Source: Punica granatum (Eukaryota > Streptophyta > Magnoliopsida > Myrtales > Lythraceae). From it: a stretch of DNA of 64,000 bases. A program made the position numbers and the translations under genes. Positions 35,764 to 49,233 of the stretch are shown here, piece after piece. The stretch spans positions 33,884,811 through 33,948,810 of the forward strand of contig NC_045128.1 of NCBI RefSeq assembly GCF_007655135.1, written 5' to 3'. The notes under the pieces were generated by a model that had not been told where the DNA came from, searched no databases, and worked only from the letters and a program-made list of their open reading frames with translations. Each line of letters begins with the position of its first letter. The stretch's first letter is position 1.

Positions 35764-38457
35764 CACTAATAATAGAATGTACTTTTGGCAACTATTTTTT
35801 GCCGACAGATCAAAATGGGTCGGCAGAAGTCATGTGAAACGAGTTTGGGGCGACCCAAAAAAGTTGGTCGCCCAAGATAGGGTTTTGGCCGACCCTACCC
35901 AATGGGTCGGTAAAACTGGTGGTCATTTGCAAGCCTATACCGACCCACAAAAAAAGGGGTCGGCATAGGTATGATTTTTTATGACCCATGATTTAAGGTA
36001 TTCAAAAGTTAGTCTTCCTAAATCGGGTCTATTTTGGCTTTTACAAATGGGTCGCCCCATGCCAAACTTTAGCTGACATTTACAAAAGAGTTGGCAAAAA
36101 AAGTCACATACGCCCTACATTGGGTCGGAACATGAGGTGCTCAGGGCGACCCGTCGGTAACGGTCGGGAGTAAAGGTCGCCAAATGTCTCCCTCTCTCCC
36201 GACCTTATTGGATACGTCGCCATAAATGTACATGGATAACCCTTTTATAGTCGGGAAAAGCTTATTCTATTTCAAATGTTTTGTATTCACAACTGGCAGC
36301 ACGCTAGTAACATGGTTCCAGTAGGAGCAAAGAACAAAAGGGAAATCGAATGGCCGTCAAATAGTACGTAGGTGTAGTTTGGGTCGGCCAAGCAAGGTTT
36401 ATAACGATTTGTAATGGGTTGGCCTAGACATGTCAAAGTCGACCCATCTTTTTTGGGTTGGACAAACAACCCATATGCCAACCCATTCATATGGGTCGCC
36501 CAAGACCAGACATTAAGTGCTAAAATGAAAATTTAATGGGCCGTTTGGATTCACGGTTAAAGTTACAAAACTTTAACTTTGATTTTGATTGTGGAAAAAG
36601 ACAAATGAGATGTGATTATAAATTTGACTTAGGAAATGTGTATTTTTGTTGTGTAGTGTGTTGAGTTAAAGTTAAAGTTAAAATTTTTGACTTGAGAAAT
36701 GTGTGTTTTTGTTGTGTAGTGTGTTGAGTTAAAATTAAAAAATTTTAACTTGCAATCCAAACAGGCCCTAATAATTTTAAAATTCTAAAATTTTGAAAAT
36801 TTAGAATTTGAGAATTTAAATTTAGAAGTAATATAAGTGTGCTGCTCTCTGTATCTCCTTCCCTTTATTTATGTTTGTCTCTATCTTTCTTTATCTTCAC
36901 CTTTGCTTCCTGTAGCACGCCAGATTTCTAAGTCTCAACCGCCTTCAGCGCGTCTTCCTCCTCGGCCCAAGCTCCTCTGCCACTGGGTTTCTCGTCTCAA
37001 CCTCTAGCTCTGCTCAGAAAATGTGTTTCCATATTGATGTCTTAGGTCTTCTGACGTTAATCAATTGACGTCTATGAGCTCAGCTCGTCTTCCTCCTCAA
37101 CTAGCACTACAACGACCCAACATTAGCTCTTCCATAAGATCTGTTGATGTCATCTACATGCTCGTCGCCTTCACCTGCTTCCTCTTCTCTACTACGATAA
37201 GTCTGATGCCTACTTGAAGATCAACCTGGGTCTGCACTCGTCATGGCTACCCCTCTTATCATCCCCGTTATGCAAGTCATGTACATAAAGGGATGGTTCA
37301 GGTTGCTTTAAGTGGTTTGTTGCTTCGCTAATTCCTTTTCAATTTTTCAAATTACTCAATTTTATGGATTTAGGGTTTGCTGTTGTAGCTTTAATTTCAA
37401 CCATTTTTCTATGATATGACTATTATTTGGTAGAATTTTCTGGTGAATAGAGTGAAGCAGGTCAACAATATGTTTCAAGGTTGGCTTATTGGGGTTAAAT
37501 AGAAAAATTCATAAGGCGTTTAGATGTTCTTTGATTCCATGTGATTTCATTTAGCTCAGTACTAACTGTTCATGATTTTGTTTTGATTTTTGCAGTCGAA
37601 TTTAGATGGGGAGTTTGTAGTAATACTTAAATGCATGTTCTTGAGAATTTATCTACAGAAAAGGGAAGAGGAGGAACAAACATTGAAGGTGAACATGTTT
37701 TGGTTGCAAAATTTCAGAGACGAAGGACAAGAATGGAGTGAATAAGAAAATTTAAAGAGAACAAGAACTATGTGAAAAAGCAATTCGAGTTGAAGTTGCT
37801 GCAAAAAAAGTGTAAATTTGTTTCACATGCATTTGGCTTTGTGATGTCTTGTAACCATATAATTCATAAATTATTTTGTCATGACTCTGGGTATAATTAT
37901 TCAGGTTGTCAATTTGATTCATGTGTAGATATATTTTTTCATATTGCAATTTGTGCCACAACTTGTTAATAGGATTTAAATGCTAATTTGCATTCTTGTA
38001 TACTAATAACAAGCTAATAACATGCTAGAAACGTGCTGAAAGTTGCACCCATTATTTTTGCTCGTAGACTGACAGCATAACATGCTGTCAGAGGACATTC
38101 TATATAAACATATATCATGACCGGGCCAACCCTTCGAAAGTCAGCCAAAACAAAATCTCACGACCCAAAACATAGGATTAGCCTAAGCAAGTCTCTCCCA
38201 ACCCAAATTTTGGGTCGGTTCTAGCCATGACTTTACCGACTCAAATTGGGTCGGCCCAATTTCTCCTTGGGCGACCCAAAATTTTGGGTCGTCTCAAGAC
38301 AATGCATGAGCCAACTGTCACTTTAGTCAACCCATCGTAATGGGTCACCATAAATTCGACCAAAGACGACTATACTTTATACGACCCTTTATAATTGGTC
38401 GGGAGATGGATCGCCAGACCTAAATGTGAGTTGCCCCAGATACCTTTTCTTGCAGCG
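35764..38457. mobile_element. CACTA-like non-autonomous DNA transposon (candidate)
   Basis: The left end begins CACTAATAATAG. The right end finishes CCTTTTCTTGCAGCG, close to the plant CACTA consensus end TTTTCTTGTAGTG. About 0.6 kb at the left (35810-36500) and 0.35 kb at the right (38110-38440) are packed with direct and inverted copies of GGGTCGG/CGACCCA, like the subterminal repeats of En/Spm elements. The interior (36.8-38.0 kb) has no transposase I can read. Target duplications are not clear (TGT against TAT), so the ends are provisional. Confidence 0.55.
36538..36768. repeat. Tourist-like MITE, family A copy 4, nested in the CACTA-like element
   Basis: Starts GGGCCGTTTGGATT and ends AATCCAAACAGGCCC, a near-perfect inverted pair, with TAAT on both sides. 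The core motif TTTTTGTTGTGTAGTGTGTT occurs twice. It is the best-preserved family A copy in the window. Confidence 0.85.
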
Positions 38458-38593
38458 TATGATCACCATTCACCACTCACCATGCTATTCTCTCGTTTTG
38501 CCCTTTCTTGCCTGGTCAAAGGTTCTTTGTGGCAACATGATTTTCTTTATCAAATTAATTAATAAGATTATCTCAGCTACATAATATATACCT

Positions 38594-38595
<2 letters not shown>

Positions 38596-38641
<46 letters not shown>
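38596..38641. repeat. Uninterrupted run of 46 G
   Basis: The tract follows ATATATACCTTT and precedes CAGCAGAGC. It is the longest homopolymer in the window and lies 139 bp beyond the CACTA-like right end. Its length may be a sequencing or assembly artefact. Confidence 0.9.
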
Positions 38642-38644
<3 letters not shown>

Positions 38645-39003
38645 CAGAGCTATTGACAATGGCATTGAGGATACTATGTAAGAAGTCCTCTCTATAGCTA
38701 CGTACATTTGTTACGCTCAATGCAGAATAATCAAGATTCATCTTTATCGAATTTTAGAAATATTAAACCTCAATTCATATATATAAAAAGATACCTCAGT
38801 TTTTTTTTTTCAGTTACAGATACCTTAGCCTCTTTGCATCCCGACTTATTCGACATCTCCTATACACAATAACTCGTAATACCATGTAAGTTAAAACTTT
38901 GCAACATTTGAAACAACAAGGAGCCCAAGGCACAACATTTTATTTATGGTCAATGCACGTAACCGATCACTCCACAATAGAAGGGCAATTTGTAGCATTT
39001 TTT

Positions 39004-39521
39004 AGGGTTAATTGCTTAATAAAACATAATTTTTTTTACATTTTATCGATTCTAATATAATTTTTTTATTGACCTAAAAATATACGAACTATTAATTTGA
39101 TATCAATTTTAGTGCGCCTCAACTTTTTCATTAATTTAAACGAGAACCTATGGTCACACTCTTCGATCGAGGTAGTTGAGGTTGTCGAAGACCTTATAGG
39201 GGCGGCGGTGGGCCCCGATAAGGCCCTCATTGCCAGAATTTGAAAAAAAAGAAGAAGTAAAATCGAGAAAAGAATGAAGAAGTAGATGGTGTATTTTTCA
39301 TCGGCAGCCACCATTCCTCTAATTGGGGTTACCGAAAACCTTTGTCGTCATGAGCAACCCTGATTGAACTTGTCGTCGAGGCTTACCGATCGAAAAAAAT
39401 AAAAGCCGTGATAAGATTGATATCAAATTAATAATTTATGTATTTTTAGATCAAGAAAAAAAAATCATATTATAATTTATAAATTGTGAAAAGTTTGCGT
39501 CCTTATGAAGGCAATAACTCT
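39004..39521. mobile_element. Inverted-repeat element of about 0.5 kb
   Basis: Arms of about 120 bp pair imperfectly. AATTTGATATCAATTTTAG on the left matches the complement of GATTGATATCAAATTAATAA on the right, and the outer ends AGGGTTAATTGC and GCAATAACTCT also pair. The loop (39130-39390) is GC-richer and unrelated. It could be a MITE or a small MULE-like element. No clear target duplication is seen. Confidence 0.55.
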
Positions 39522-40038
39522 TTTTTAAATCTACAATTTACAGTTACAATGTACTTTGCAATTGGATAGAGTAAAAAAAAGTTTTTTTTTTTTTGGTTTG
39601 ATCGGCAGAATCGGTCAGAAACAACGGACAACGTACGTTACCACATAAACAATGAAAAAAAACAGAAGAAAACGTAAGACGACAGGGGCATTACTTCGCA
39701 CTGTTCTTTTCTGGGTAAGAAAATTAAGCTCCACCCATAGCCAGTTACATCTTCCAGAGAGAGAGAGAGAAGATTAAAGATTTTTCCTTGTTTTATCTTA
39801 ATTTAAAGTCGCTGTGAAAATAAAGAAATTGCAGAAATTACAAGACAAAGGAGGAGGCAGAGGGAGAGGGAGACAGCTGTGGGTAGCGTGGTGTGGTGGT
39901 CTGGTCGAAGGTGGGGTCGGGTCGGGTCCATAAAAAAGGGAGGTTTGGGTTTATCCCCACGAGAAAATCTGCCAAGTTTTCCCGCTCCATTCTTGAAAAT
40001 CTCTCTCCCTCTCTTCCCCCTTCATTTGGCTTTTGCCC

Positions 40039-40069
<31 letters not shown>

Positions 40070-40130
40070 AGTGAGATGAACGAAGCGAAGTGAAGAGAGA
40101 GAGACAGAGACATGCGGAGGAGCTTCTTCC
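39522..40130. promoter_or_regulatory. Promoter and GA-rich leader of the CXC-domain gene
   Basis: A perfect (GA)n run at 40040-40060, with further GA-rich sequence to 40110, lies just before the start codon. Another (GA)n is at about 39758-39772. GA repeats in plant leaders are bound by BPC proteins; that use here is inferred. Confidence 0.45.
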
Positions 40131-43100
40131 ATGGAAATGGATACTCCAGAGAGGACCCAGATCGCTTCATCCTCCACTCCCATCTCTAAGTTTGAGGTAC
40201 GTTACGCACCCCCAACTTGCATAGCATCACCCCATGATCTCTTCTTTGACTAAGCACTTCTTCCTCTGTCAATTCTGAGGTGGGCTTTGGGTTTTACAAG
40301 CTGGTTTTGAAGCAGCTTCTTTGTGTTCGTTCTCTTCACTTCACTCCTTTATTTGGGGCCAACCCTGATTTCGAACTGAGGTTTGGGATTTCTTTACTTA
40401 ATTGTGTCGTTCGCGGTGAAGGGCACCCTCGAGAACGAGGATTTTTTTTTTTTTTTTTGAGGGAAATAATCTGCTTCCGGCATTTGCTTGCTGTTTGGGT
40501 TAATCCTAATTTTGGAGCGAGATTTGGTTGTTCTTTACTTAATTGTAGCGTTCGGGAGCAAAGGGTCCCCTGATTGAGTGAAAATTTCTGATTTTGACTA
40601 CCCTTTACTTCAGTCAAGTGCACCCTTGATTTGCTTCCGAACTGGACTGTTCTTGATTTTCAAGTGGGAATTGGACCTTCTTTTGCTTAATTGACTCCGA
40701 AAGGGAGCAGTCAGCAGGCAGACATTTCTCTGCATGTTCTTGATTTGTTCTCTCTGGGTCAGCATAAATTGTTTTTGGAAAAATTTTGGTTGACTGTCGG
40801 TCAATTGGACAACTGGTGAGGTGGGAAAGTTTTTTCCTTCAGTTCAGGAGACCTTCTGTCGGATTGAGATAATCAAGTATTCTGGGAATTTCCTATGACA
40901 CCGGTTATCAGATCTCACATTTGAGCACAATATTGAAGGATCAGATGAAGCTGTCATTTGTCTGTCAGTTGCATCTGAATCGATTCGATCTGGGTCAATT
41001 TTCGGATTTTTTGTCTTACAGGGGTTAGGTTCGTGCACATTTTTGTGGTATATATGCATTCTACTTCGATGATAATATTACATGCTGTTGGATCTGATGA
41101 TTCATGAATTCACGATGGTTTGTCATGGAACACTGCTCTTATCGAGCTAGTTTTTCTTCTGAGCGATGTCTAAACTTTGCTTGGCCGCTTGCAGGATTCT
41201 CCGGTGTTTAATTACATCAACAATCTGTCCCCTATCAAACCCGTTAAGTCCACCCACATCACTCAGACATTCAGCTCTCTTACCTTTGCATCCCTTCCCT
41301 CCATTTTCACTTCTCCTCATGTCAGCTCTCACAAGGAATCAAGGTTCCTCAGAAGGTACAAGAGCAAGAGACCGGATTTGCTTAATTTAATCAAGCAAAA
41401 GATTATTTTTTCTGTATCTTGAGTGGATAATGAATCTCTTTTTTCTTCAGGCACCAGAGCCTGGATTCATCGAAACTGAAAAGTCCTGGAAATGCGGAGA
41501 AAGCAAGTACCAATGAAGGGGCTGAGGCTGAGCTTCGGGAGAATTTCGATGCTGGAATTTCCATTGCATCAGCTTCCGCTGAGCAACTCAGTGAACACAC
41601 CGAGTTTGCAATCGAACTGCCGCGGACCTTAAAGTATGATTGCGGCAGCCCAGATTGTGGCCCTACTGAGGAGGCGGGCATTCAAGGGGCCGATAGTATC
41701 AATCAGCTTGAAGGGGAAGCGGATCCCGGGAACAAGCAAACAGATCCAGGATGTGACTGGGAGAGTCTGGTCTCGGAAACTGCAGACCTACTCATCTTCA
41801 GTTCCCCAAACGATGCCGAGGCCTTTCGAGGGATCTTTCACAAGTCGCCGGGTCTCGGGACAGGAATAGGTGCTTCTCTATCTTCAACTTTGCTTCAAAG
41901 TAATATGACCGATGTACAGAAAATGCAACTCTTGTTCCAAATTGCTCCGGGTGAACACCCTGAAATGGGAGATGCTTTGGAGAATATAGAAATGAAGCAT
42001 ACTCAGGAGGATCTTGGAAGTGATGATTTAGAGAGTATGGGGATCTACCCGAGTGATGGTTGCGAGAATGAGGCAGCACCCCATGGCCCTTTTGCAGATA
42101 CGAAGGTAAAATATCTAATACATTTGCAATCATGGGCTGACAATTTATGACTGGACAATGTAGTCAAACTCATACAGTACTTATGGAGGGAAAACTGAAC
42201 CGACCATGAGACGAACTTGTTAAGCTGAAAAGCAACATAATCAAAACCGGGTTGAAGATATATCAGCTTACATTTTCCAGAAAATTGTTTACTTATCTTG
42301 CATGATTAAAGGAATGTATGTGAATCACAACTTGACAAAATTGTAACACCATAAACAGCAAATTTCCAAATAGAAGACTTGCCATTGAGTTAGGTTTGTG
42401 ACCTTATTCATTAGCTTAATCAACTACCATTATTTTGCCAATTATAATAATCTTATCTTGATATCTTGACCTAACGAATGGTCCACTGTGATTTTTGTGC
42501 TCAGCCTGTCTCGAATTTGCACCGTGGCATGAGGAGGCGCTGCCTAGATTTCGAGATGGCAGGAGCTCATCCCCACAGAAGCTTACCTGACAGTTCTAGC
42601 TATTCATCCTCATTATCTCATTCCAAAGACAAGATGGCCTCAAAGAATCTTCAGCTTGCTTCCGTCAATAATAAGCGAGGAGGTGAATCTTCCAGACACG
42701 TTTTACCTGGGATAGGTCTGCATTTGAATTCTTTGGCTTCAGCAAAGGACTATAAAGCCATCAAGCGCGATACTCTGTCCTCTGAAACCCAAGTGTCGAA
42801 TATCCATGGTCAAGAATTGCTTCCTCAACCTATGAATTCGACTGCTTCTGATAAAGAAGCTGATGAAAGTGGGAACATTCCCACAGAAGATACTTCAAAA
42901 GCACTAGTGCTACTGAGCCCTGAAGAGCTGAATCCTAGTAGCCCTCGAAAGAAGAGGCATGTGGAGTTAGAAATCTAATTCCCTTTCACGTTTTGATTCA
43001 TGTCTTTTACCTTTTCCTTTTATTTATAAGACAAGTGTTTGATCTGCAGGCGTAGAGTCGAGCATAGTGGAGAAGCTGAGGCCTGCAAGCGGTGCAACTG

Positions 43101-44523
43101 CAAGAAATCAAAATGTTTGAAGCTGTAAGTTCTTACATTCCCTTGCACCAATCAAATGGTCAATCAAACAAAGTCTTTCTATTTTGGCTGAAAGACGAAG
43201 TAATCTCACTGGCAGGCTTTGAGTTGAGTATAATCTCTAGTGCCTTAAATTTGAAATATCGACTGCTTCCTTGCAGTTACTGTGAATGCTTCGCCGCTGG
43301 TGTCTACTGCATCGAACCGTGTGCTTGCCAAGACTGCTTCAACAAACCCATTCACGAAGATACTGTTCTTGCAACTCGGAAACAGATCGAGTCACGAAAC
43401 CCATTAGCATTTGCTCCTAAAGTGATCAGAGGCTCCGATTCTATCACCGAGCTTGGGGTAAGATATTGGTCACCCTCTTTATCTCAGTAAACCTCACTAA
43501 GGCAATATTCCAAAACTCAGTCTCTGTTGTTCCTCCTTTTCAGGATGATACCATGAAAACACCAGCTTCAGCACGACATAAGAGAGGATGTAACTGCAAG
43601 AAGTCGAGCTGCTTGAAGAAATACTGTGAATGTTATCAGGTTTCTTTCTCCATTCTGGTTGTCTCATCGAGATTTGGTTCTTTGCAAACTTTCTTTTCAA
43701 TAAAGGGCTCCTTTTGTTTCTGAAGGGTGGTGTTGGGTGCTCCATCAACTGCCGGTGTGAAGGATGTAAGAATGCGTTTGGTACAAAAGACGGTAAGCAA
43801 CACGTGTTTGTGTTTGTTTCCATATTAGACTCATCCAATTCTACCTGTAATTCTCGTGAACCTAGTTCATATCTCTGGCTGCCATTTCTAAAATCCAGGA
43901 TCAGTTCTAGGTGGAGCAGAGTGTGAACCTGAAGAGGAAGAAACAGAAAAATTTGAAAAGACTGGGCTTGATGTGATTCCATTGAAAACCGAACACCCAA
44001 GGAGTGAGGAGCAGATTCCCTCTGCTGTTCTTCCTAGCACACCGTCGGGGCTTTCCAGGTAAAGGCTTGTGATGAAGTCCCTAGTTTCTTTGTGAAATAT
44101 AAAGGTACTGTATTCACGACGCAAGCTCCTTGATGCCAATTCATGAATGAAATTTTGTGCAGACCTCCAGTTCAGATGGCATTTCCTCCATCGAAGGGTA
44201 AGCCCCCACGATCATCTTTCCTGACTACAATTGGATCGTCGTACATACTGAATGCCGCCCAAAAAATGGGAAAGACTGAGTTTCTACTGCCTCCCCCGCC
44301 CAAGTTTGAGAAGCCACCTCCGCAGCCCAACACCGAAGATGAGATGCCAGAAATTCTAAGAGGCAGCACAACTCCAACTGCGAGCATAAAGACGGCCTCT
44401 CCCAACCGCAAGAGGGTATCTCCTCCTCATGGAGAGTTCGGTTCCTCACCGAGCCTGAGGAGCGGCAGGAGATTGATCCTGCAATCCATCCCTTCTTTTC
44501 CTTCTCTCACTTCCCAGCATTAG
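40131..44523 (+). CDS. TSO1/CPP-family CXC-domain DNA-binding protein
   Basis: Ten coding exons: 40131-40196, 41195-41355, 41451-42105, 42505-42956, 43050-43124, 43277-43457, 43544-43639, 43726-43792, 43899-44058, 44163-44523. These give 757 residues, slightly longer than Arabidopsis TSO1/SOL proteins. The N-terminal motif [17 protein letters not shown] and the central [14 protein letters not shown] block are family hallmarks. Two Cys-rich CXC domains (about 457-497 and 544-586) are joined by the conserved [10 protein letters not shown] linker. CPP proteins bind TTTGAA-type DNA and act with MYB3R/DREAM-type complexes in cell division and floral development. Intron 4 needs a GC donor (AG|GCATGT at 42957) to stay in frame. 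All others are GT-AG. Context favours the SOL/TSO1/TCX2 group without resolving which member. Confidence 0.93.
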
Positions 44524-45762
44524 ATAAGGACGCCTGATCTTCGGATGAAGATCATTTCTTGGTTGCTCTTAGTTTTGCTGTGTAAGGACCTTCATTTAGG
44601 CGAAGATGTCAAGTTTGTGTATCTGTAAAATAAAGTCAGGGTTGTATCGTGTTCTCTTGATAATTACCTGTTATACTAATATCATCTCAAGCTACTTCGG
44701 CCACAAAATCAGCAGATTTTCCCTTAAGCTTTTCTCACGGTCCAGATTCATCGTAATTTCTTCACTCAGCTCTCGATATCATTTTAAGGTTACTGGAGAA
44801 ATCTATGGGTCTAATAAGGATAGGAAAGAGGAATTAAGGGCGTGTAAAATTTATATAATGATAGGAAAAAGGAATTTAGGATTTATGAAATTCATATAAA
44901 TGAGAATCGAGAATCGTATTCAAAACTTTAAAGGTTATTGGAGAAATCCATGGGGGAAAAAAGAATTAAGGTTATTGGAGAAATTTATGGGGGGAAAAAG
45001 AATTAAGGGTGCGTGAAATTCATATAATAGTAGAAAAAAGGAATTTAGGATTTATGAAATTCATATAAATGAGGGTCAAGAATCGTATCCAAAACTTCTT
45101 GATTTTGCATTGAGAACAACGGTCAATTCTCACATGGGATGTAATTTATGGAACACTATGTACCGATCTTACTCCTATAGCTTTCATGTTTCAGCTTTAG
45201 GTGTCCCAGACAACACTCAAATGTACAATATAACTACCTACTCACATCTTCATTTTCAATTCTATCACAAGTGATTCCATCTATTACATGATTCACAATA
45301 TTATCGCTGATGACCCGAAAAGCTCTTAATCAACACAGTAACTCCTGATATCTTCAATCAGAATTCCTGATATCTTCAATCGGACAAACTCACTGCTATG
45401 GACAACAAAAGAATTCGAAAGGTTGGAAACATGAGCAAGAGTACCAATTAACTAGATATGACATCCTGGGAGAACGTCTGGACATATACGAGTCTTTCAA
45501 CAGGTAAAGTGCATAGCCGTATTCTCGAATGATTTATTTGAACTTGATCGAAGAGTCAAATATTTAAAGAAGATTCATGTCGAAAACTACAAAACTGCTA
45601 ATGAAGAGAACAAAACATCTCATTATAGTCGACAAAAACCATGCATGATATCTGTTGGCTAAAACAACATATATTCTGTCAGGTTTATAACTAGATAAAG
45701 CCTCCAAAGAGAAAAATTGAACAAGATCATCAAAACTAAGAGAACCGAAAAACCCTGCCCCT
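44524..45762. other. Convergent intergenic spacer with a tandem duplication
   Basis: The spacer lies between the stops of the CXC gene and RPS3a. It holds a 169-bp-spaced duplication at 44786-45090 and otherwise nothing I can classify. Confidence 0.5.
44786..45090. repeat. Imperfect tandem duplication, about 169-bp spacing
   Basis: GAATTTAGGATTTATGAAAT occurs at 44872 and 45041. AAGGTTA(C/T)TGGAGAAAT occurs at about 44786, 44931 and 44967, so a shorter sub-unit was also duplicated. Confidence 0.8.
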
Positions 45763-47653
<1,891 letters not shown>

Positions 47654-47737
47654 GGCTGGAGGAGATGAGGGTTTCCTCTCACAGCGGAGGGTGTCAAAGG
47701 AAGCAGACGGCTCTGAGCAAACCCTCGCACACTAGAG

Positions 47738-47920
47738 AAACCCTAGCTATCTCAGTGCCGCTCAATATAAGGGGTGCGATTCTCTGCTCCATTAGGGTTG
47801 TACTTTCGGTTAAGTGGTGATTTCAGCTCAACTCCAGGGGTAATATGGTCCAATCAGATCATGGCCCCAATCAAAGTAATATTACTTGGCATTTTTCGGC
47901 CCAATTCGATTTTTTGGGCC
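47738..47920 (-). promoter_or_regulatory. RPS3a promoter motifs: telo boxes and site II
   Basis: AAACCCTA at 47738-47745 and TTAGGGTT at 47792-47799 are telo-box cores. GGCCCA at 47898-47903 and TGGGCC at 47915-47920 are site II cores. This telo-box plus site II pairing is the usual arrangement for plant ribosomal protein and translation genes. Distance to the start codon is 85-270 bp. Confidence 0.6.
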
Positions 47921-47993
47921 AAAAATTCGAATTAATTGAAGAGGGGGAAAAGAAATCATATCGAATAGTGATCAGCATAAATTTCACATTTCA

Positions 47994-48185
47994 CTAATAT
48001 GGATTAGTTCAAGCGGTTCGACGTTTATTTTTTCTAAATAATATCTCGGATTCGAGTCTTGTAAATGAAGAAAATAAACGTTATGAAAGCTTTAATTTTT
48101 AGTGGGCCGACCCTATTAGAACTAAGTTATCCATAACTATTGAATTTCCGAATACTATGGTACACACGAAAAAAAAAAGAAAAAA
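47994..48185 (+). mobile_element. SINE-like retroposon, copy 2
   Basis: About 190 bp, with box B-like GGATTCGAGTCTTG and an A-rich tail at its end. Flanks 47981-47993 (ATTTCACATTTCA) and 48186-48198 (ATTGCACATTCCA) agree at 11 of 13 positions, a plausible target-site duplication. It aligns with the copy at 2.27 kb. Confidence 0.7.
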
Positions 48186-48953
48186 ATTGCACATTCCATT
48201 TGATTGACAAAACTGGTTGTGTGTAGAAATATACTCTTTTGAAGGTTTGTTGTTCTTTAGGCTCAGCACGAAGTCCTTATCCTTGACAGAGTATGCGAGA
48301 CGAGATTTCTCATAAATTTCGATGTTTCTTATGCAAATACTCGTCCCATCTCATCTAAAGAATTTTTATCCTCTTTACGATGAATCTTGCGTAAATTGCT
48401 TCTCTCATTTTCCATAATCATTCGGGATCCATTCGCGTGTAAGATGGACTTGCTTGGTTTCTCGACCGTTATAGCCCGAGTCACCGGTTGAAATACATAG
48501 CACACTGGAGGCATGATGTCAATTGCCATGAAAAAAGAAAGTCCCTCATCCCCTTTTGTTCCATGGAAAACTAGAACTCATAATGGAAATTTAATAATTA
48601 CTTTAGGTGGATTATTGCTTATCCAATCTAATGGTCAAATTACTTGATCCAGGGTGGGCCGTCTTAAATTACTTAATTTAAAGTAATTAAATAATGATCG
48701 CTTAAGGTGATCGTACACTTAAAAAAATAAGAAGAAAAAAACTTACCCAAAAAAAAAGGGAAAATGTGTATTAGAGGTCAACATTTCTTCTACAATAAAA
48801 TGCATTTTGATTATACGTTATCCTTGCACTGAGTCCCACTATATTACAAATCAAACTTAAAAAAAATAATCATCTATTAGACAAACAATTCAAGTGAACT
48901 GACCAAAATACACACATGAACTCTACATTTAGCGTGGAATCACTTTTAATAGT

Positions 48954-49090
48954 TTGCTTGGATTGCAGATTATGACGGGTTATAGAGGGATCCGTTATAG
49001 AGGATTATGGAGAGTTTCTATAAGAAGTTATATAGAAATTCTTCATAATTCACCACAACCCACCTCACTTTAATCCGCAATCCAAACAAG
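48954..49090. repeat. Small MITE downstream of the IQD gene
   Basis: GCTTGGATTGCAGATTA and TAATCCGCAATCCAAACA form inverted ends. The interior, about 137 bp in all, folds back around GGTTATAGAGG-type sequence. It lies about 150 bp beyond the IQD stop. Superfamily is not certain. Confidence 0.55.
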
Positions 49091-49233
49091 AAATTATATA
49101 AACTGAAGGATTAGAATCTTCCACGACCCACTCCAATTAGCTTCTTGGGAAGCACTCAAAGTTCCTATTGAATCCAATCTGCTTACTTGCTATAGCCTTC
49201 TAACCACTCTCTGTTGACTGCCCAGACATGAAC

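Noticed and set aside
43497..44000. Minus-strand frame of 167 residues inside the CXC gene
   Set aside because: It crosses exons and introns of the plus-strand gene whose splicing and Cys pattern are clear.
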